Positions 1 to 12,014 of a stretch of DNA of 64,000 bases are shown here, in pieces; the stretch's first letter is position 1; every line of letters starts with the position of its first letter. The translations under genes and the position numbers were made by a program. Location of the stretch: assembly GCA_947247005.1 (NCBI GenBank), contig OX365956.1, forward strand, positions 14,776,089 through 14,840,088. Reading direction: 5' to 3'. The DNA comes from Spisula solida. Taxonomy: Eukaryota > Mollusca > Bivalvia > Venerida > Mactridae. Under the pieces are notes generated by a model, which saw nothing but the letters and a program-made list of their open reading frames with translations, did no database searches and was not told the DNA's origin.

Positions 1-134
1 GCATTCCGAGTACATTCCATATGTTCGGACCAGTTTGAATGTTTTAACATGCTCTAAACATATTTCGTTTGAAATAAAATACATATTAAAATAAAAATTA
101 ATAAACTGTTATTCAAAACTCTCTGTATTTATTG

Positions 135-788
135 ATACCGTCCAGATCACACGGCGTCGGAATGAGCCGGAATGCCGTAGGAATAGCAATTCGAGTTGTA
201 TTCCTTCATGATCGAAATGCATTCGAAACATTCTGTCTACATGCTGAGTCAATTCGTAGTGTATTTGATATATTCCGGCCCATTCCTGTGTCCACTTCGA
301 ATGTTTTGCGCATGTTCAAAACTTTCGAGATACATTCGAAGTCGGGTGGACTATCGAACGGCTACCGAAGTGTATTCTTCCGACATTCTGATTACATTTT
401 AAATATTCTTACGGCATTCTGACTATATTCGAAACATTACTTAAAGCCATTATAGGTTCTGATACTAAACACACTACTCGTGCACAACCCGTGCATAATC
501 CCGTGCAAAACGGTCCGATGCTTGTGTTAACCGTATTTTGAAAACATATGCGTGCATGATCTCCGCTATCATTCCAGGCAGACTCGAAGTGTATTCGAGT
601 TATACTCGAAGTATATAAGAATTGTATTTAATGGTATTTGAAGTATTCCAACGGCATTTTGACAAAGCTGTAATAATTTTGGTCAATTCGAGTTATCATT
701 CGGAATGTGTTTCGAATGTTTATTCTTTCTTCATTCCGACTCATTCGGGCCCATTCCGGCTGATTCGAGAGTCGTGTGATTGGGGTAT
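135..788. mobile_element. Non-autonomous TIR element rich in ATTCG/ATTCCG motifs
   Basis: The two ends are imperfect inverted copies. The left end reads ATACC, then ATCACACG, then AGCCGGAATG. The right end, reverse-complemented, carries the same three blocks in the same order. The interior is saturated with ATTCG, ATTCCG and TTCGAA words on both strands, which is why spurious short ORFs open here. No transposase is visible. Element class and target duplication cannot be assigned. The ATTCG-rich pattern continues into positions 1-60, so the left boundary may be inside a larger repeat. Confidence 0.5.
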
Positions 789-3700
789 AACATGATTAAA
801 TATACTTTGTTGATCACCCTTGTATAATCAAATGTCGGACAGGGAAGGCAGCACTTAACTGAAACAGTCTTAAAACCATTTCTAGAATAGTACTATTGGG
901 TTGCACTTTAAGCAGAATAGTACCTTGATGATGCATTCAGTTCAATAAAACAGCGGTACTGCTTTGTGTCGTCTTATGAGAACCATACTCGTGGCAACCA
1001 TTTTTGCCATTTTAAATTAGTTTCTTGCATCTAATAATACTCTCGGGAAAAAAACAGATTTGGGATGCGTTGGCTTTTTTACATTCGATTTTATATTAGG
1101 CTTATGCCTCGAAGATATTCAGCTGCAATATCTCCATTTCCATGACAAAGTAAGTGACATCAAGAAGTATCCAGACTGACACACTTTCATTAGTTCAGTT
1201 TTATGGGATTGAAATTATGTCATTGTGAGATTAGGAGAGGGCACATTCATCAGATAGTTCTATGTATGGGCAATACGATATAGTTCGTAAAATGGCACGC
1301 GATTGTTAGCTATTCGAATGTTATCCAAATGTCGCGGTTTGAGTATTTTAAGATAATTTTATCATCAAATTTAAAGCATTATCATTATTAAATGCTAGAC
1401 TTTCTAGTTAGTTGGTGAAAACCCTCCTGTTGGATTCAAGTTGTATATGGGATATCGTCCAACAACTGGAAATTGGCATTTGAATAAACATAATGCGACA
1501 CAGTTTTGTTGATAAAGAACGTGTTGTGTTTAAAACAGAACCAACAGTTATATAAGGGAACGAATAAGGATTATTTTAAATGATTTAGAATTGCTCAAAA
1601 CAAAGAATTAAGTCTATAATTCAATGCCAAATGCGAAAGTTTTGAACGTTTTTTTCGGACATCGCATACTTAATACAAATGTAACTGTTTACGCGATTTA
1701 TATGTAACTTACACGTGCGCACATAAATGGTTCATACTAATACACACGCTTCAACGATACCTGTACGTAATCATGCTTAAAATCAACGAAAATAACAAAT
1801 ACGTACTCAACTGAAGTCAGGCAAAACTTTTTTCCGCTGCCTTCCACCAACAAATCTGCTGTACACGCAACGGGTTGTACGGATGTTGAATATTGTTTAC
1901 ATCGACTCTGTATCGTGTCATCCACTCTCAAGGGTCTAAAACAATACAATTACATCGATTAATGAAGTTAAATTGGCAGTAAAATAAAAGTCTCAATAGT
2001 CAAGAAACAGAAATAACACAATGTTAATGATCTAGTTCATCTAAGTAACGTGATATGATTATTACACTTAATATTCTCGAGCGTGTACTGAAACGAAGGG
2101 CTCACTATGTAATTGAACCTGTAATATGATTTAAGAGAGCGATATTGCTAAACTATCTCTTTCTCAAGAACAATTGTTTCTAACAATTCTTTCAAACACA
2201 ATACAATTAGTAATATTTAGTGGCAAACTTCATGCAACCAGAAACAAGCGCAAATACCGACGTGAGAGTTACCCTATTATAGATATTCTACGATATCTAC
2301 ATAATTACTATCCATTAACAATATTAGCGAGATTTCTTGCATACACACAATAACAAAGTTATTACATTAACTCGAAGTGAGTATACGTTTCTGCAAACCA
2401 AATATGGTGAGTGTGTGATTTATACTGAAACAAAAAATAACTGACAGGTAATACCTAGATGCTGTCTTTCAAAGAGATGAAATGATTGTTAGCTATGATG
2501 AACCCGATTGCCCTTGAAGTTAAAGATCTGAAGACCATGGCCACCGTGCAATTTAACCGACAAATCGCTTTATTTTGTTGTCCGTATTGTGTAGGGGTTC
2601 CTTTGGTGTAATTCATGTTTGCCTTTAGTCTGGTAGAGCTGGTAAGTCATCTAAGCCGTAAGTATGTGAAGATAGCTGTGCAAATGTATCAATTATGATC
2701 AAACTTAAATATTATATTACGATTAAGTGTATGTCTGGGTAATATAATGACATAATTAACCGGTAATACGTCAGACGAAATTTTATTTTTATGTCTGCAA
2801 TATATGAGCCTATTACAAGAAATCATATAAACGTTTGTAACTTAATTTACCAATTAGACGTATTCGAATTAATTATATACGACTTTAGAAGATTTTAATA
2901 TGTAGTTTGCTCTTCCAAATCTAGTTAGAATGTGTTTTATTCGTGTAGCGTTAAAGCTTCGAAAAATACTACCTATTAAAACTATTGCAACGATAATACA
3001 TATCAGTAGCATTTTCAATAAAACTTTGTTCATTATTCAAAACGGTTCATTTATTGAAAGTGCATGTTTATTTATTTGATAACTATAGTCAATATGCATG
3101 TATTTTTGTTTTTGTTTAGCCGAACATAGAATTACTTCGTGACCGTCTGATATATAAACAACATGACAGAATTGTCTAGTGGTGTCCCGTTTGTGCTTTG
3201 AGAACAAATCGTTTGGTTGCGACGACTCAAAGAGAATATTAAACGTCGAACAAAGGTCCTCGGGATATTTGTAAACACATCATTAAGTGCTGTTCCGGCT
3301 TCACCTGACATCACCGTAGCCTTCTAGTGCATCCAATAAATCTTCAATGGCGTTTGATGTGCAGAGAATGTTGGACAAGGCAGATAATTTAATCAATGTT
3401 GTTCTCCCGACGAAAATGCATACACGAGTAACCTTAGGAAGGCCATTGACCTGTTGCCAATGCAGTGTCCGTATCAACATCGTGTAGAATAAGGTCATAA
3501 TTTATTGTCTTATTAAGATTGCCCGAAATAGCGATGAGTATATTAGAAAGCTTATCGTTAAGTGATACATGTACCTCCACACCATAATGGATTCATAACG
3601 AACTATTTCTAGCGTTATTCATGTATGCATACACTTAACAAATCTTGTGTTCATGCATATATCCATGCATAGCTCAGTAATTACGTATTTGATCTTGCTG

Positions 3701-4418
3701 ACATTTCAACATAAGTAGCTAACATATTTGGAATTACAATTCAATTGGGTTTTTTTACAATCGAATCACAAATCTCTTAACAGAATGGATAGATAATGAC
3801 AACACAAAAGTAAATGTAGAGCCTTTAATGCTGTGTGTTCTTCGGGTGTTTGCCATTTTGTTAATGCAGCTGTGTACCTGCTTCGCTGATAAAGTTGGTT
3901 TTCAAATATCCGTCCTTATTACGAAGACAGATATAAAGAAAACAATGGTAAAATAAAACCCAATTTATGTATGTTTACCATTGAATGGATATTACGCGCG
4001 AAACTCCCCAATTTTCCATAATAATTATTAGTATGTCCAAATAGATGATGATTGTGTATTTAATATTGACATTCGAAGAGGAGTGTATGGTTATACGATC
4101 AGTTGATTTGCATGTTGTATGTGAATTTAATTGTCTATGGCATTATTATACGGATTTAAAATTTATACACACAATCCATGAACTCATGCTGTGTATTTTC
4201 ATGCTTGCTACACACACTGTAAACCATCACGCCTAAGTCGATTTTAATACTTCAATGCTTAATGAAACAAATACAATATATTTTACTCAGTCTTCATCAC
4301 ATCTATGATGCGTCTTACTACGAATCGTTAACTTTTCTTTATCATCAAGTAGTACGAGAGGTGTCCCATTTATATTAGAACAATGTTGAATATCCGATAT
4401 TTTCATGCCAACCCGACA
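789..4418. other. Intergenic AT-rich sequence, no supportable gene
   Basis: There are only short ORFs without recognisable motifs, including two minus-strand ones near 3132-3498. The only structured part I see is a copy of the dispersed GACAGGGAAGGCAGCA repeat at the left end, listed separately. Confidence 0.6.
833..985 (+). repeat. Dispersed repeat family, GACAGGGAAGGCAGCA type, copy 1
   Basis: It starts with the family hallmark GACAGGGAAGGCAGCAC followed by an ACTGAAACAG-like word. It ends with GCTTTGTGTCGTC, which is also the far end of the copies near 27660-27915 (reverse) and 33345-33620. The middle is shorter and diverged. No coding capacity. Confidence 0.55.
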
Positions 4419-4420
4419 TA

Positions 4421-4608
4421 CAGTAAAACCTCGATAAGACGAGCATCGTTATTACGAGAATCCGGCCTATGTCGAGTTAATTTCAAAGTCCCGGCGAATT
4501 TGTTCTATGTTGTATATTAATTAATAGACTTCGGATATGTCGAGCATCTGGCTTATCTCGAGCATTTGGCTTGTCCCAATAGGCCCTCGGGATAACGAGA
4601 TTTTACTG
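4421..4608. mobile_element. pogo/Tigger-like MITE with TA target-site duplication
   Basis: This 188-bp element opens with CAGTAAAACCTCGATAAGAC and closes with a matching inverted end, TAACGAGATTTTACTG. It is flanked on both sides by TA (4419-4420 and 4609-4610). The terminal CAGT, the CCTCGATAA core and the TA duplication are characteristic of pogo/Tigger elements of the Tc1-mariner superfamily. Internal repeats of the TCGAG/ATCTGGC type are present. There is no ORF, so it depends on a transposase supplied elsewhere. Confidence 0.8.
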
Positions 4609-4610
4609 TA

Positions 4611-5881
4611 AATATAATAACTCTTTTGAACCGCTTAAAATAATGTGTCAGGTAACATCAATTCAAGTAAGTACATTTGTAATATTAATGTGGCGTATTG
4701 TTTACATATTTGTATGAGGGATGTTCAAGGAATTCGTGTACTTTGCTTATCTTATAAAATATATCATTCGTATGAGTATCAGATTTTCACAGGCATTTAA
4801 TAAAACTGTCCAAATACATCTTATATGTATACGCAGCATTGTATATACTTTATACAATGTCATCTCGCAATTTGGAGTATGAACAAACGTTGGTAGTTAA
4901 AATAAGTTTAAATTGTGTTTAACGGCACATGTACGACGTGCGCCAGTAAACTATTACTATAGTTACCAAAAGGCGGATAATGATCACACTAAAAAGTTTA
5001 GCCATTTTGTCTTCATACAGTATTGTTGATAATTAAATTTGCTTTCCAACCATATATGATATGTCAACTTTTACTTAACGGGCTGATGTTACAATTATCA
5101 GTACACGGACGTTGTAACACACCTCGTTCATGTACAATGTATATAGACTATGCGAATTTGTGAACTCCAGCTATACCACTTTGAACATATATCACTGCAA
5201 TACATTCTGTCATTGAACATAGTCTGACGTTACAGAAAGTCTGGGCAAGTGCAGTTGAGTAAATCAATTTCTGAAAGCAATTAATCTCTTTCCATGGTGA
5301 TACCCGTATATTGTTCCTTGACTTGTTATTTGTTTATGTTCAAAATTTGCTTCGCAACCCTGCAGTTGCAAGCCTTGTACATTTTAGAAATCAGTGCTAG
5401 ATATATGATGCTATTGAATATTTAGATATTATATTTATAAAGATAATACCAGTAACATATTAGACAGGGAAGGCAGCTCTCAACAGAAACAGCAAAACAC
5501 GAAAGGCACGAAGCAGAAACGTGTATAAATTGCAAGCTCTGTTAGAAATATTTTATTCATAACTCGCTCCTTTTTCCAGAAATGTGTGTTGAAATTCGAA
5601 ACTATGAGATTGGAAAAGGAATCAGCTATAATTATGTAGCAATAAGTGGCATGTATCCATCATACTTACATGTACGTGCGTAACATGTCTGATCATCAAT
5701 ATTGTCTAAAACTTGTACGCATATGATCCATCGTAATTATTAGTATGGACTATTAGGCTTATCATTTAGGAGATTGTGCGACATACACGATTCTGATTTA
5801 ATAGGAAGTTTGAAATCCCCAATGATGGTTGGTGTAAATTTCGTAGACAACATGACTGTTCTGGATTTACTTGTAAGTAGA
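4611..5881. other. Intergenic AT-rich sequence, no supportable gene
   Basis: Nothing protein-like is seen. A fragment of the dispersed repeat family (GACAGGGAAGGCAGCTCT followed by CAACAGAAACAG) lies at about 5463-5560. Confidence 0.6.
5463..5560 (+). repeat. Dispersed repeat family, GACAGGGAAGGCAGC type, copy 2
   Basis: It carries the hallmark start GACAGGGAAGGCAGC and the following A-rich CAGAAACAGCAAAACACG stretch found in other family members. The far end is missing, so this is a fragment. Confidence 0.5.
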
Positions 5882-6216
5882 TGACACAGTGGTCGAGTGG
5901 TAACGTGCTTGACTACTGATCCAGAGGTCCCTGGTTCGAATCTCGGCCGGGGCACTTGGTCATTTTTCAGTGTTTCCGACCCAACTAGAGATAAACTTGT
6001 TGAAAACCCAGAGGTAGATTCGCGTGTATCGGTGCTGTATACTGGGCACGTTAAAGAACCAAGGAGTCTATTCGGAATGGGCTAGGGTAACACACCCGGA
6101 TTCCTTGTATCACACCTCTTTCTCTTCATTGATTTTAAGTCGGCCCTTGACAGACAAACCTGCCTATAATACTCGAAAAGAGGCGTTAGGCAGTATAAAT
6201 TGATAAATAGATCAAG
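5882..6216 (+). mobile_element. tRNA-derived SINE, plus strand
   Basis: The head is tRNA-like. An A-box-like GGTCGAGTGGTAACG lies at 5891-5905 and a B-box GGTTCGAATCTCGG at 5933-5946, at the spacing expected for an internal RNA polymerase III promoter. The body contains CTGGGCACGTTAAAGAACC, a block I recognise from widespread invertebrate SINEs. The 3' end reads AGAGGCGTTAGGCAGTATAAAT followed by a degenerate A/T-rich tail, matching a common LINE-derived SINE tail. Family assignment is uncertain. The anticodon region is not intact, so this is not a functional tRNA gene. Confidence 0.75.
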
Positions 6217-6880
6217 AATAATATATTTCACAACGTAGCCTTTGCTTTGTGTCAAGAGGAAGTCATTATTACTCACGGCTTCAAATAGCAGGAAACATAA
6301 TATAATTTGTCGTAACATATGCCTGTGGAAGAAGATGCCTCCTGATTTCAATCCATTATGCATCTCAGTTTGTGATGTATAGGTGACTGTCTAGTTTGTG
6401 TTGTTTTATTTATGAATGGAGGGGCAAAACGATAATAACAAATCACAAAGGAAACAGTAGTCTGTTCCCGACGTTCTCTATAGTAATAGTACGTCTGGCA
6501 CGAACGACTTATGGTATCCCCATGATACAAAAGAAAAACAACAACAATAACATTGATATAGAAGAAACAACACACAAAACGTGTTACTTAACAGAAAATA
6601 TATATTGATTCCTTATAACAACTTATTAAAAACCGATACATTTGTGTAAATTTGTGTCCTTTATACAATTTACGTTTTTTGAACGACAAATTAAACGTTT
6701 TCTTAAATTATATAATCCAATGATAATGAAACTGACAGCATAGCCATGTTAATGCAGAGGTGAACGATTACGTTAAGGATAGCCACGTGTGATACCAAAC
6801 ACATTACTTAAGATATATTCATTGTTTCAACTTCAATATTTTATTGTAGAAAAAAATAGCACCCATTTATTATGTTTTTC
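6217..6880. other. Intergenic sequence, no supportable gene
   Basis: AT-rich sequence with an A/C-rich stretch near 6535-6560. Overlapping short ORFs on both strands look like chance. Confidence 0.55.
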
Positions 6881-7690
6881 CTGCATCCATAGTATGTAGG
6901 TTTATTCAATGTTATATAGTGTTGTTTTAGACATATCAGGGCGGCATCCATAGAATGTAGGTTTATTCAATGTTGTATACAGTGTTTTTGTAGACATGTT
7001 AGGACGGCATTCATAAAATGTAGGTGTAATATAATGTTGGATATCATGTTTAGAGACATGTAAGAGCGGCATCCATATAATGTTATGCATAATAAATGAT
7101 GCATATAATGTTGTTATAGACATATTAGGGCGGCATCCATAGAATGTAGGTTTATTCTATGTTGTATACAGTGTTTTTGTAGACATGTTAGGACGGCATT
7201 CATAAAATGTAGGTGTAATATAATGTTGGATATCATGTTTAGAGACATGTTAGTGCGGCATCCATATGATGATGGTTTATTCTATGTTATAAAGTTTTGT
7301 TTTAGAAATGTTAGGGCGGTATCCATAGAATGTAGGTGTATTCTATGATGAATATTATGTTGTTACAGACATTTAAGGATGGCATCCTTATAATGTAGGT
7401 GTCTATAGCAACATTATATTCAACATAGAATACATTCTATGGATGCCGCACTAACATTTCTAAAATAACACTACATGAAACATAAGAACACCTATATTCT
7501 ATGGATGCTACCATAACATTTCTATAACAACATTATATACTAAAAAGAATAAACATAAATTATATTGATACCGTCCTTCCATGCCTACTACATATATAAC
7601 TACATTCTATTATTGCCGCCCTAACATGTCTATAACAACACTATATACAACGTAGAATAAACTTACATTATATGGATACCACCTTAACAC
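6881..7690. repeat. Tandem array of a 62-65 bp unit that reverses orientation at about 7400
   Basis: At least eight head-to-tail copies occupy 6881-7395, recognisable by GGCATCCATAGAATGTAG and variants at roughly 62-65 bp spacing. Then about five copies in reverse complement (ATTCTATGGATGCC and variants) occupy 7430-7690. The array therefore folds into a large irregular hairpin. Copies have diverged individually, so the array is not recent. No coding content. Confidence 0.8.
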
Positions 7691-7859
7691 GTGGTCGGAA
7701 ATTTTATTTATATGATTTTGTTTATCCACGCCACAGGAAATTTATATATGGGCGAGGCCCTCAGAAGAGGTTAGTCACTTTTAAATTAGTTTTTAGGGGA
7801 TAATTCATGATACAGAAGATGCTCAAGTTCAACACGAATCTCTTGTTCTTTTCGTGCCT

Positions 7860-8035
7860 GCTGTAAAGCATCATACACGGGATCTCGGTTCTAAAGTCTC
7901 GTCCGAAAGACTGTTAGTAATTTTAGTCCTGTTAGGTGGGAAACACTGAAAAGCGGCTGGACTACGGATCGAACCCACAACCTTCGGATCAGTAGTCAGT
8001 AGCCCTTACCACTAGCCCACTTATCCACCTATATG
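7860..8035 (-). mobile_element. tRNA-derived SINE, minus strand
   Basis: On the minus strand the tRNA-like head runs from about 8035 downward. It has an A-box-like TGGGCTAGTGGTAAGG and a B-box GTGGGTTCGATCC. The distal part carries ATCTCGG, then TAAAGTCTCGTCCGAAAGAC (plus-strand reading), a block common in mollusc SINEs. It is a different SINE family from the one at 5882. The body continues to an unclear distal end, possibly as far as 7740. Confidence 0.65.
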
Positions 8036-10583
8036 GTCGGAACAGTTATAATCTAGTATTTTAGTCCCAACGCATAGTCCAACATAAGCCGTGTCCCTCT
8101 GACAGTTGTAGGCGGAGTTACGAAAATTGCCGTAACCTATGTTATATGGATGACTCGGCTATATGGATACCGATTAGCGATTACCTACACCCGTATGTGA
8201 AACAGAAAGTGAAGCGACGATATTTAAAAATAGGTCAACTAGGCCCATTCGCCTTTTAAAGACAATGAGTCGCTTTGCTGTACTCGAAGTTACACAGAAA
8301 GACACATTGGCATGAAAGATCTATTATGTCTATCGGGTATCATAAAAAACCCTTCAGTAATTAGAATTATGTTAATACTACAATAATAGACATATGTTAA
8401 CTTGGTAAATAAAGTTTCTATTTTCTTTTCGCTCACTTCGTTCATTTCACTTGGACATTCCTTTTCGTATTTCGGTCTGTACAGGAAAGTACATGTACAT
8501 TGTTAGACTACGTACACAAATGATTGATATATTCAAAAACTGAATTGTATTTAAGTTGTAAAATAACTTGCTCTACTTTTGCATAGGACATAATCAATAT
8601 CGTTTAGTATATACATATTCAACTTAACAATTCATTATACCTAAAAAAAAAAGTTCGTAAATTCATTTTAGTCTGGATTACTTCCCTTTTATATAATGTT
8701 ATGGTAACGTACTTAGTATGTTATAAAAAATATTGGTAAACCGAGTGACACATGACACATTCTCATTGGATTTTGATATAATATAACATAAGGACTCATG
8801 ATATATAATCAGTTTTTATTAGTAACACGTTTTATGTGTTGTCCCTTCTGTAAAACATATGGTTGTTGTTGTTGTCGTTGTACCAATGATAGCCGCCATT
8901 ACTGGTTTGTACCTGACCTAGACACGTAGTACAAGGGACAGGTAATCCAGACTAAGGAAACAGCAGAACTTCTATATATTTAACATAATCTCAATTTTAC
9001 TAGTATACTTAATAGACAGATCGAATGTATTCATTTACATTGCAACAAGAATAAGACCCGGTTGAATGCATTAGCTACATAATCGAACTCGGATAAAACA
9101 GGGTGTTAATTAGATAAATACTATGATAATCAAAATTATTCTAGATATGTATCCAGAAAATACCATGTTAAGATCATACATTTGTACGGGTTTTACTTTT
9201 ACTACGATCGACTTAGACATCGACAGACAATGAACACATTCGAAATGCATTTATATAATGGTACGATTCTAATAAACTACAAAAGACACATGAGTATGTA
9301 TGTAAGAATCAACCTAATAATACACACGCCACTTATTTGATGGAGGGATATCAATACCGAATCAAAGTCATGAACGTTTTTTGCAGAGATAAAATTATCT
9401 TGTACGATAATAAATGTACTATCATGTACTATTGAGTGAATTAGTCTTATTGCCATTATTATGGTTGCTTGTGGGATAATGGTTTATTGTACATGAAATG
9501 AATTGTGTTTCTTCATGCTGTATATTTTTATTCTTGTACAGTAACACGCTACATTTGATTTAAATACTACGGCATCAACGTCTTAACTTTCTCTAGGAAA
9601 TCAATTCGTTATTATTTGTGATAACTTTATGTTTGTATATACGTACATATATCTGTTATATGCATAGATGAGGTACTATGTGCAAATCAATCATATCTGT
9701 CCTGTTTCAACCTAATGATCGAACTAAACCCGACAGCGATATTTATTGTGATATTATTTGTGATAATGGTGGCCGGTATGTTTTCACCAAAATATATTGT
9801 CAACTGTTATTGTCTGGATATGTGCTTCTTGAGATCTGTATAATTCCTGATAATTTCAAGGTTTAATTACGGAAACATCTGTGACAATGTCTTGGTGACT
9901 GCACATTGGTTTGTACACAAAACAAATAAATATATTTGCACTACATTTTGCATTCAGTATCCTGGTACAATGACATAATTATGTGTAACAGTTTAAGCTG
10001 ATTAGACTGTCAATGTATTAACTTTCAAACGAGTAAACGACATCGTGACCGGGTAAAGTTCGAAGTACTTCCTTTGGTATCGTTTTGTATGTTTTAAACT
10101 TGTAATGAACACAACTAATATTTAACCTAACATAAGAACAAAACATTACCCATGTTATGAGTCTGTGAGAGTTTTCGTTTTGCCAATAAATGTATTTTGT
10201 TTTCCCATATACGTTTTATTTTCAAAATGACGCGTTTTTGTCTATTCAGACGTTCCTTTACTTTCGGAGTTTATTTAGTTAATCTTTACTTGAAAAATGT
10301 GGCATGTCTTCGCCATTGTCTTTTGAGGTTCGTAGAAGTTGTTCCTGTAATATTTTGCTGTTACATTTTACACAGTCGGTCATTTTTTACCCTACTCTCA
10401 AGTTTCGCATGACGTTTACGTCACGTCTTGTCTAACGAAATCGATACTATGTACTTGCAAATTCATAGTTGTGCTGTAATTCTTAATAATATTTCGTAAT
10501 ATTTCGCTTGGTAAAAATAAGAAAACGCCTGACCGGAACGAACTTTCTTTACACCCTTTAGAAGTTTCACGAATTAATATATT
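8036..10583. other. Intergenic AT-rich sequence, no supportable gene
   Basis: There is a short GTT-type microsatellite near 8861-8882 and otherwise no repeat or coding structure I can support. It ends at the left edge of the retrotransposon. Confidence 0.6.
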
Positions 10584-10741
10584 AAGTGCTATTCCTCAGA
10601 AATAGCATCATTTATTGAAGAGAATCTATAAAAAGAATTTATGGGTGTCTAGCCTAAACGCGAGTGTTTTTCACAGCGTGTTATTTGCACAGCACAACAA
10701 CGTTCCAACTTTCATCCTTGCAGGTTTGGAAATTAAAATTT
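10584..10741 (+). repeat. Ngaro left split repeat A1
   Basis: This 158-bp segment starts at AAGTGCTATTCCTCAG and is almost identical to 16041-16198 and 17016-17173. Similarity stops abruptly after GGAAATTAAAATTT. It defines the left end of the element. Confidence 0.85.
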
Positions 10742-11132
10742 TTATTTTTATTTCGTGAAATTTTAGCTCGTTGCTTCGGTAAGATTTATATAGTTATCGC
10801 ATAGTGATAGCATAGTATATAGTTAATATTGTGAAGGTTTATTGAGCTCGGATGAATGGCTATTTCCATGATTTTTGCGGATTCGTTGTGGTGAATTAGT
10901 GATCGGTGGAAAAACCGTGGTTGTCGGTTTTAATCATTCCATTTCTTATATATCGCAGATAGGGTTTTAAAGTATTTGCAAAACTTAATTCTATCTTAAT
11001 CAAGTCTTGAGTAATTCGTACAATAAGAAAAGTAGGCCACAGTTTTCGTGGCGGTTTAAGCTAAATTTAAGCATTTTGGTAATCCATCGTTTTTATATTT
11101 TCACGAGATCTGTACCAGATAAATCCAAAGTC
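10742..11132 (+). other. Ngaro leader between A1 and gag
   Basis: This is untranslated leader. The gag reading frame is already open from about 11007, but the first ATG with good context is at 11133. I see no recognisable promoter. In this group transcription is expected to begin near the left end. Confidence 0.5.
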
Positions 11133-12014
11133 ATGGTGAAGACTAGAGGAAAAAAGAGGAAGGCCGATGATCAAGTGATTCCTGTTCAACCTGCACGTCA
11201 CGTGGTTGATGTTCCACATGTAGTTTGTCCGACCAATCCACCAGCGGAGATGCCGCCATGTGTTCCACCTCAGGATCATGAGCAGGATTATGGTGAGGAC
11301 CCAGTGGCTATTCCCACTATAAATATCTCTCTAGGCTCGCACGTTTCCCCAGCAATCAAATCAAAGATATGCTTGGGGCATTATATTGATCTAGGCAGTT
11401 TGCTGGAGGTAGATCCTAATCAGGATTTAGATATCCAAGCAATAAGTTTAGGGCTGAGTAGTTCTGGCCAGCTAGTGGTATCGCCTATAAGGAAGCCCAA
11501 AAGAATTTACACAATAGCGAAATGGACCGATGCATTTTTAATATTCATGACCATATATATTGATAATCATCCTGGTAAAACCAAGGAGCTAATTAAATAT
11601 CTGCATGACATTCGCCTGGGGGCAGAGCGTCACTCGGCGGGGTGGCTGCAGTACGACCAACAGTTTCGTCTGCGCATAGCCAGCAACCCATCTATGTCGT
11701 GGGGCCAGATCGATTATGAGTTGTGGCTTATATACATGAACCCCCAGGCAATTACCTCAGGTAATCCAGTTGTAGCATCGGTCAAAAGGTGCTATGATTT
11801 TAATTACTCATCATGTTCTAGGCCTGTGTGCCAGTATTCACATACATGCTTAACTTGCAGCGGTCACCACCCTTGTAGGTCATGCCAGAGAAGCAGCCAC
11901 CTTAATGGACCCCGGGCTCAAACCTCGCGGCGCGGATACAGACCCTCATTCACACCACGACAGCCGAGTGGCCGCGGCCCAAGAGGACAATCTACTGCCC
12001 GTTTCCCATATTAA
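11133..12014 (+). CDS. Gag-like protein with CCCH zinc finger (Ngaro ORF1)
   Basis: The predicted protein is 293 aa from the ATG at 11133, chosen because it has G at -3 and G at +4. The open frame continues upstream to 11007 without another ATG. The N-terminus is very basic (MVKTRGKKRKADD). The middle contains a helical segment around residues 130-210 with no motif I can name. Residues C220, C228, C233 and H237 form a C-x7-C-x4-C-x3-H finger, followed by more Cys/His (TCxxCxGHHPCxxC). The last 40 residues are rich in Arg and Gly, fitting nucleic-acid binding. By position and composition this is the nucleocapsid-type protein that would package element RNA. The last 110 nt overlap the polymerase ORF in another frame. 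Residues are intact with no stops. Confidence 0.78.
   Translation: MVKTRGKKRKADDQVIPVQPARHVVDVPHVVCPTNPPAEMPPCVPPQDHEQDYGEDPVAIPTINISLGSHVSPAIKSKICLGHYIDLGSLLEVDPNQDLDIQAISLGLSSSGQLVVSPIRKPKRIYTIAKWTDAFLIFMTIYIDNHPGKTKELIKYLHDIRLGAERHSAGWLQYDQQFRLRIASNPSMSWGQIDYELWLIYMNPQAITSGNPVVASVKRCYDFNYSSCSRPVCQYSHTCLTCSGHHPCRSCQRSSHLNGPRAQTSRRGYRPSFTPRQPSGRGPRGQSTARFPY

Noticed and set aside
3132..3498. Minus-strand ORF pair as a possible exon
   Set aside because: Short hydrophobic and leucine-rich stretches without a recognisable family or splice sites that would join them.
6881..7690. CRISPR-like appearance of regularly spaced repeats
   Set aside because: Units are directly adjacent and diverged, without unique spacers, in a eukaryotic context.
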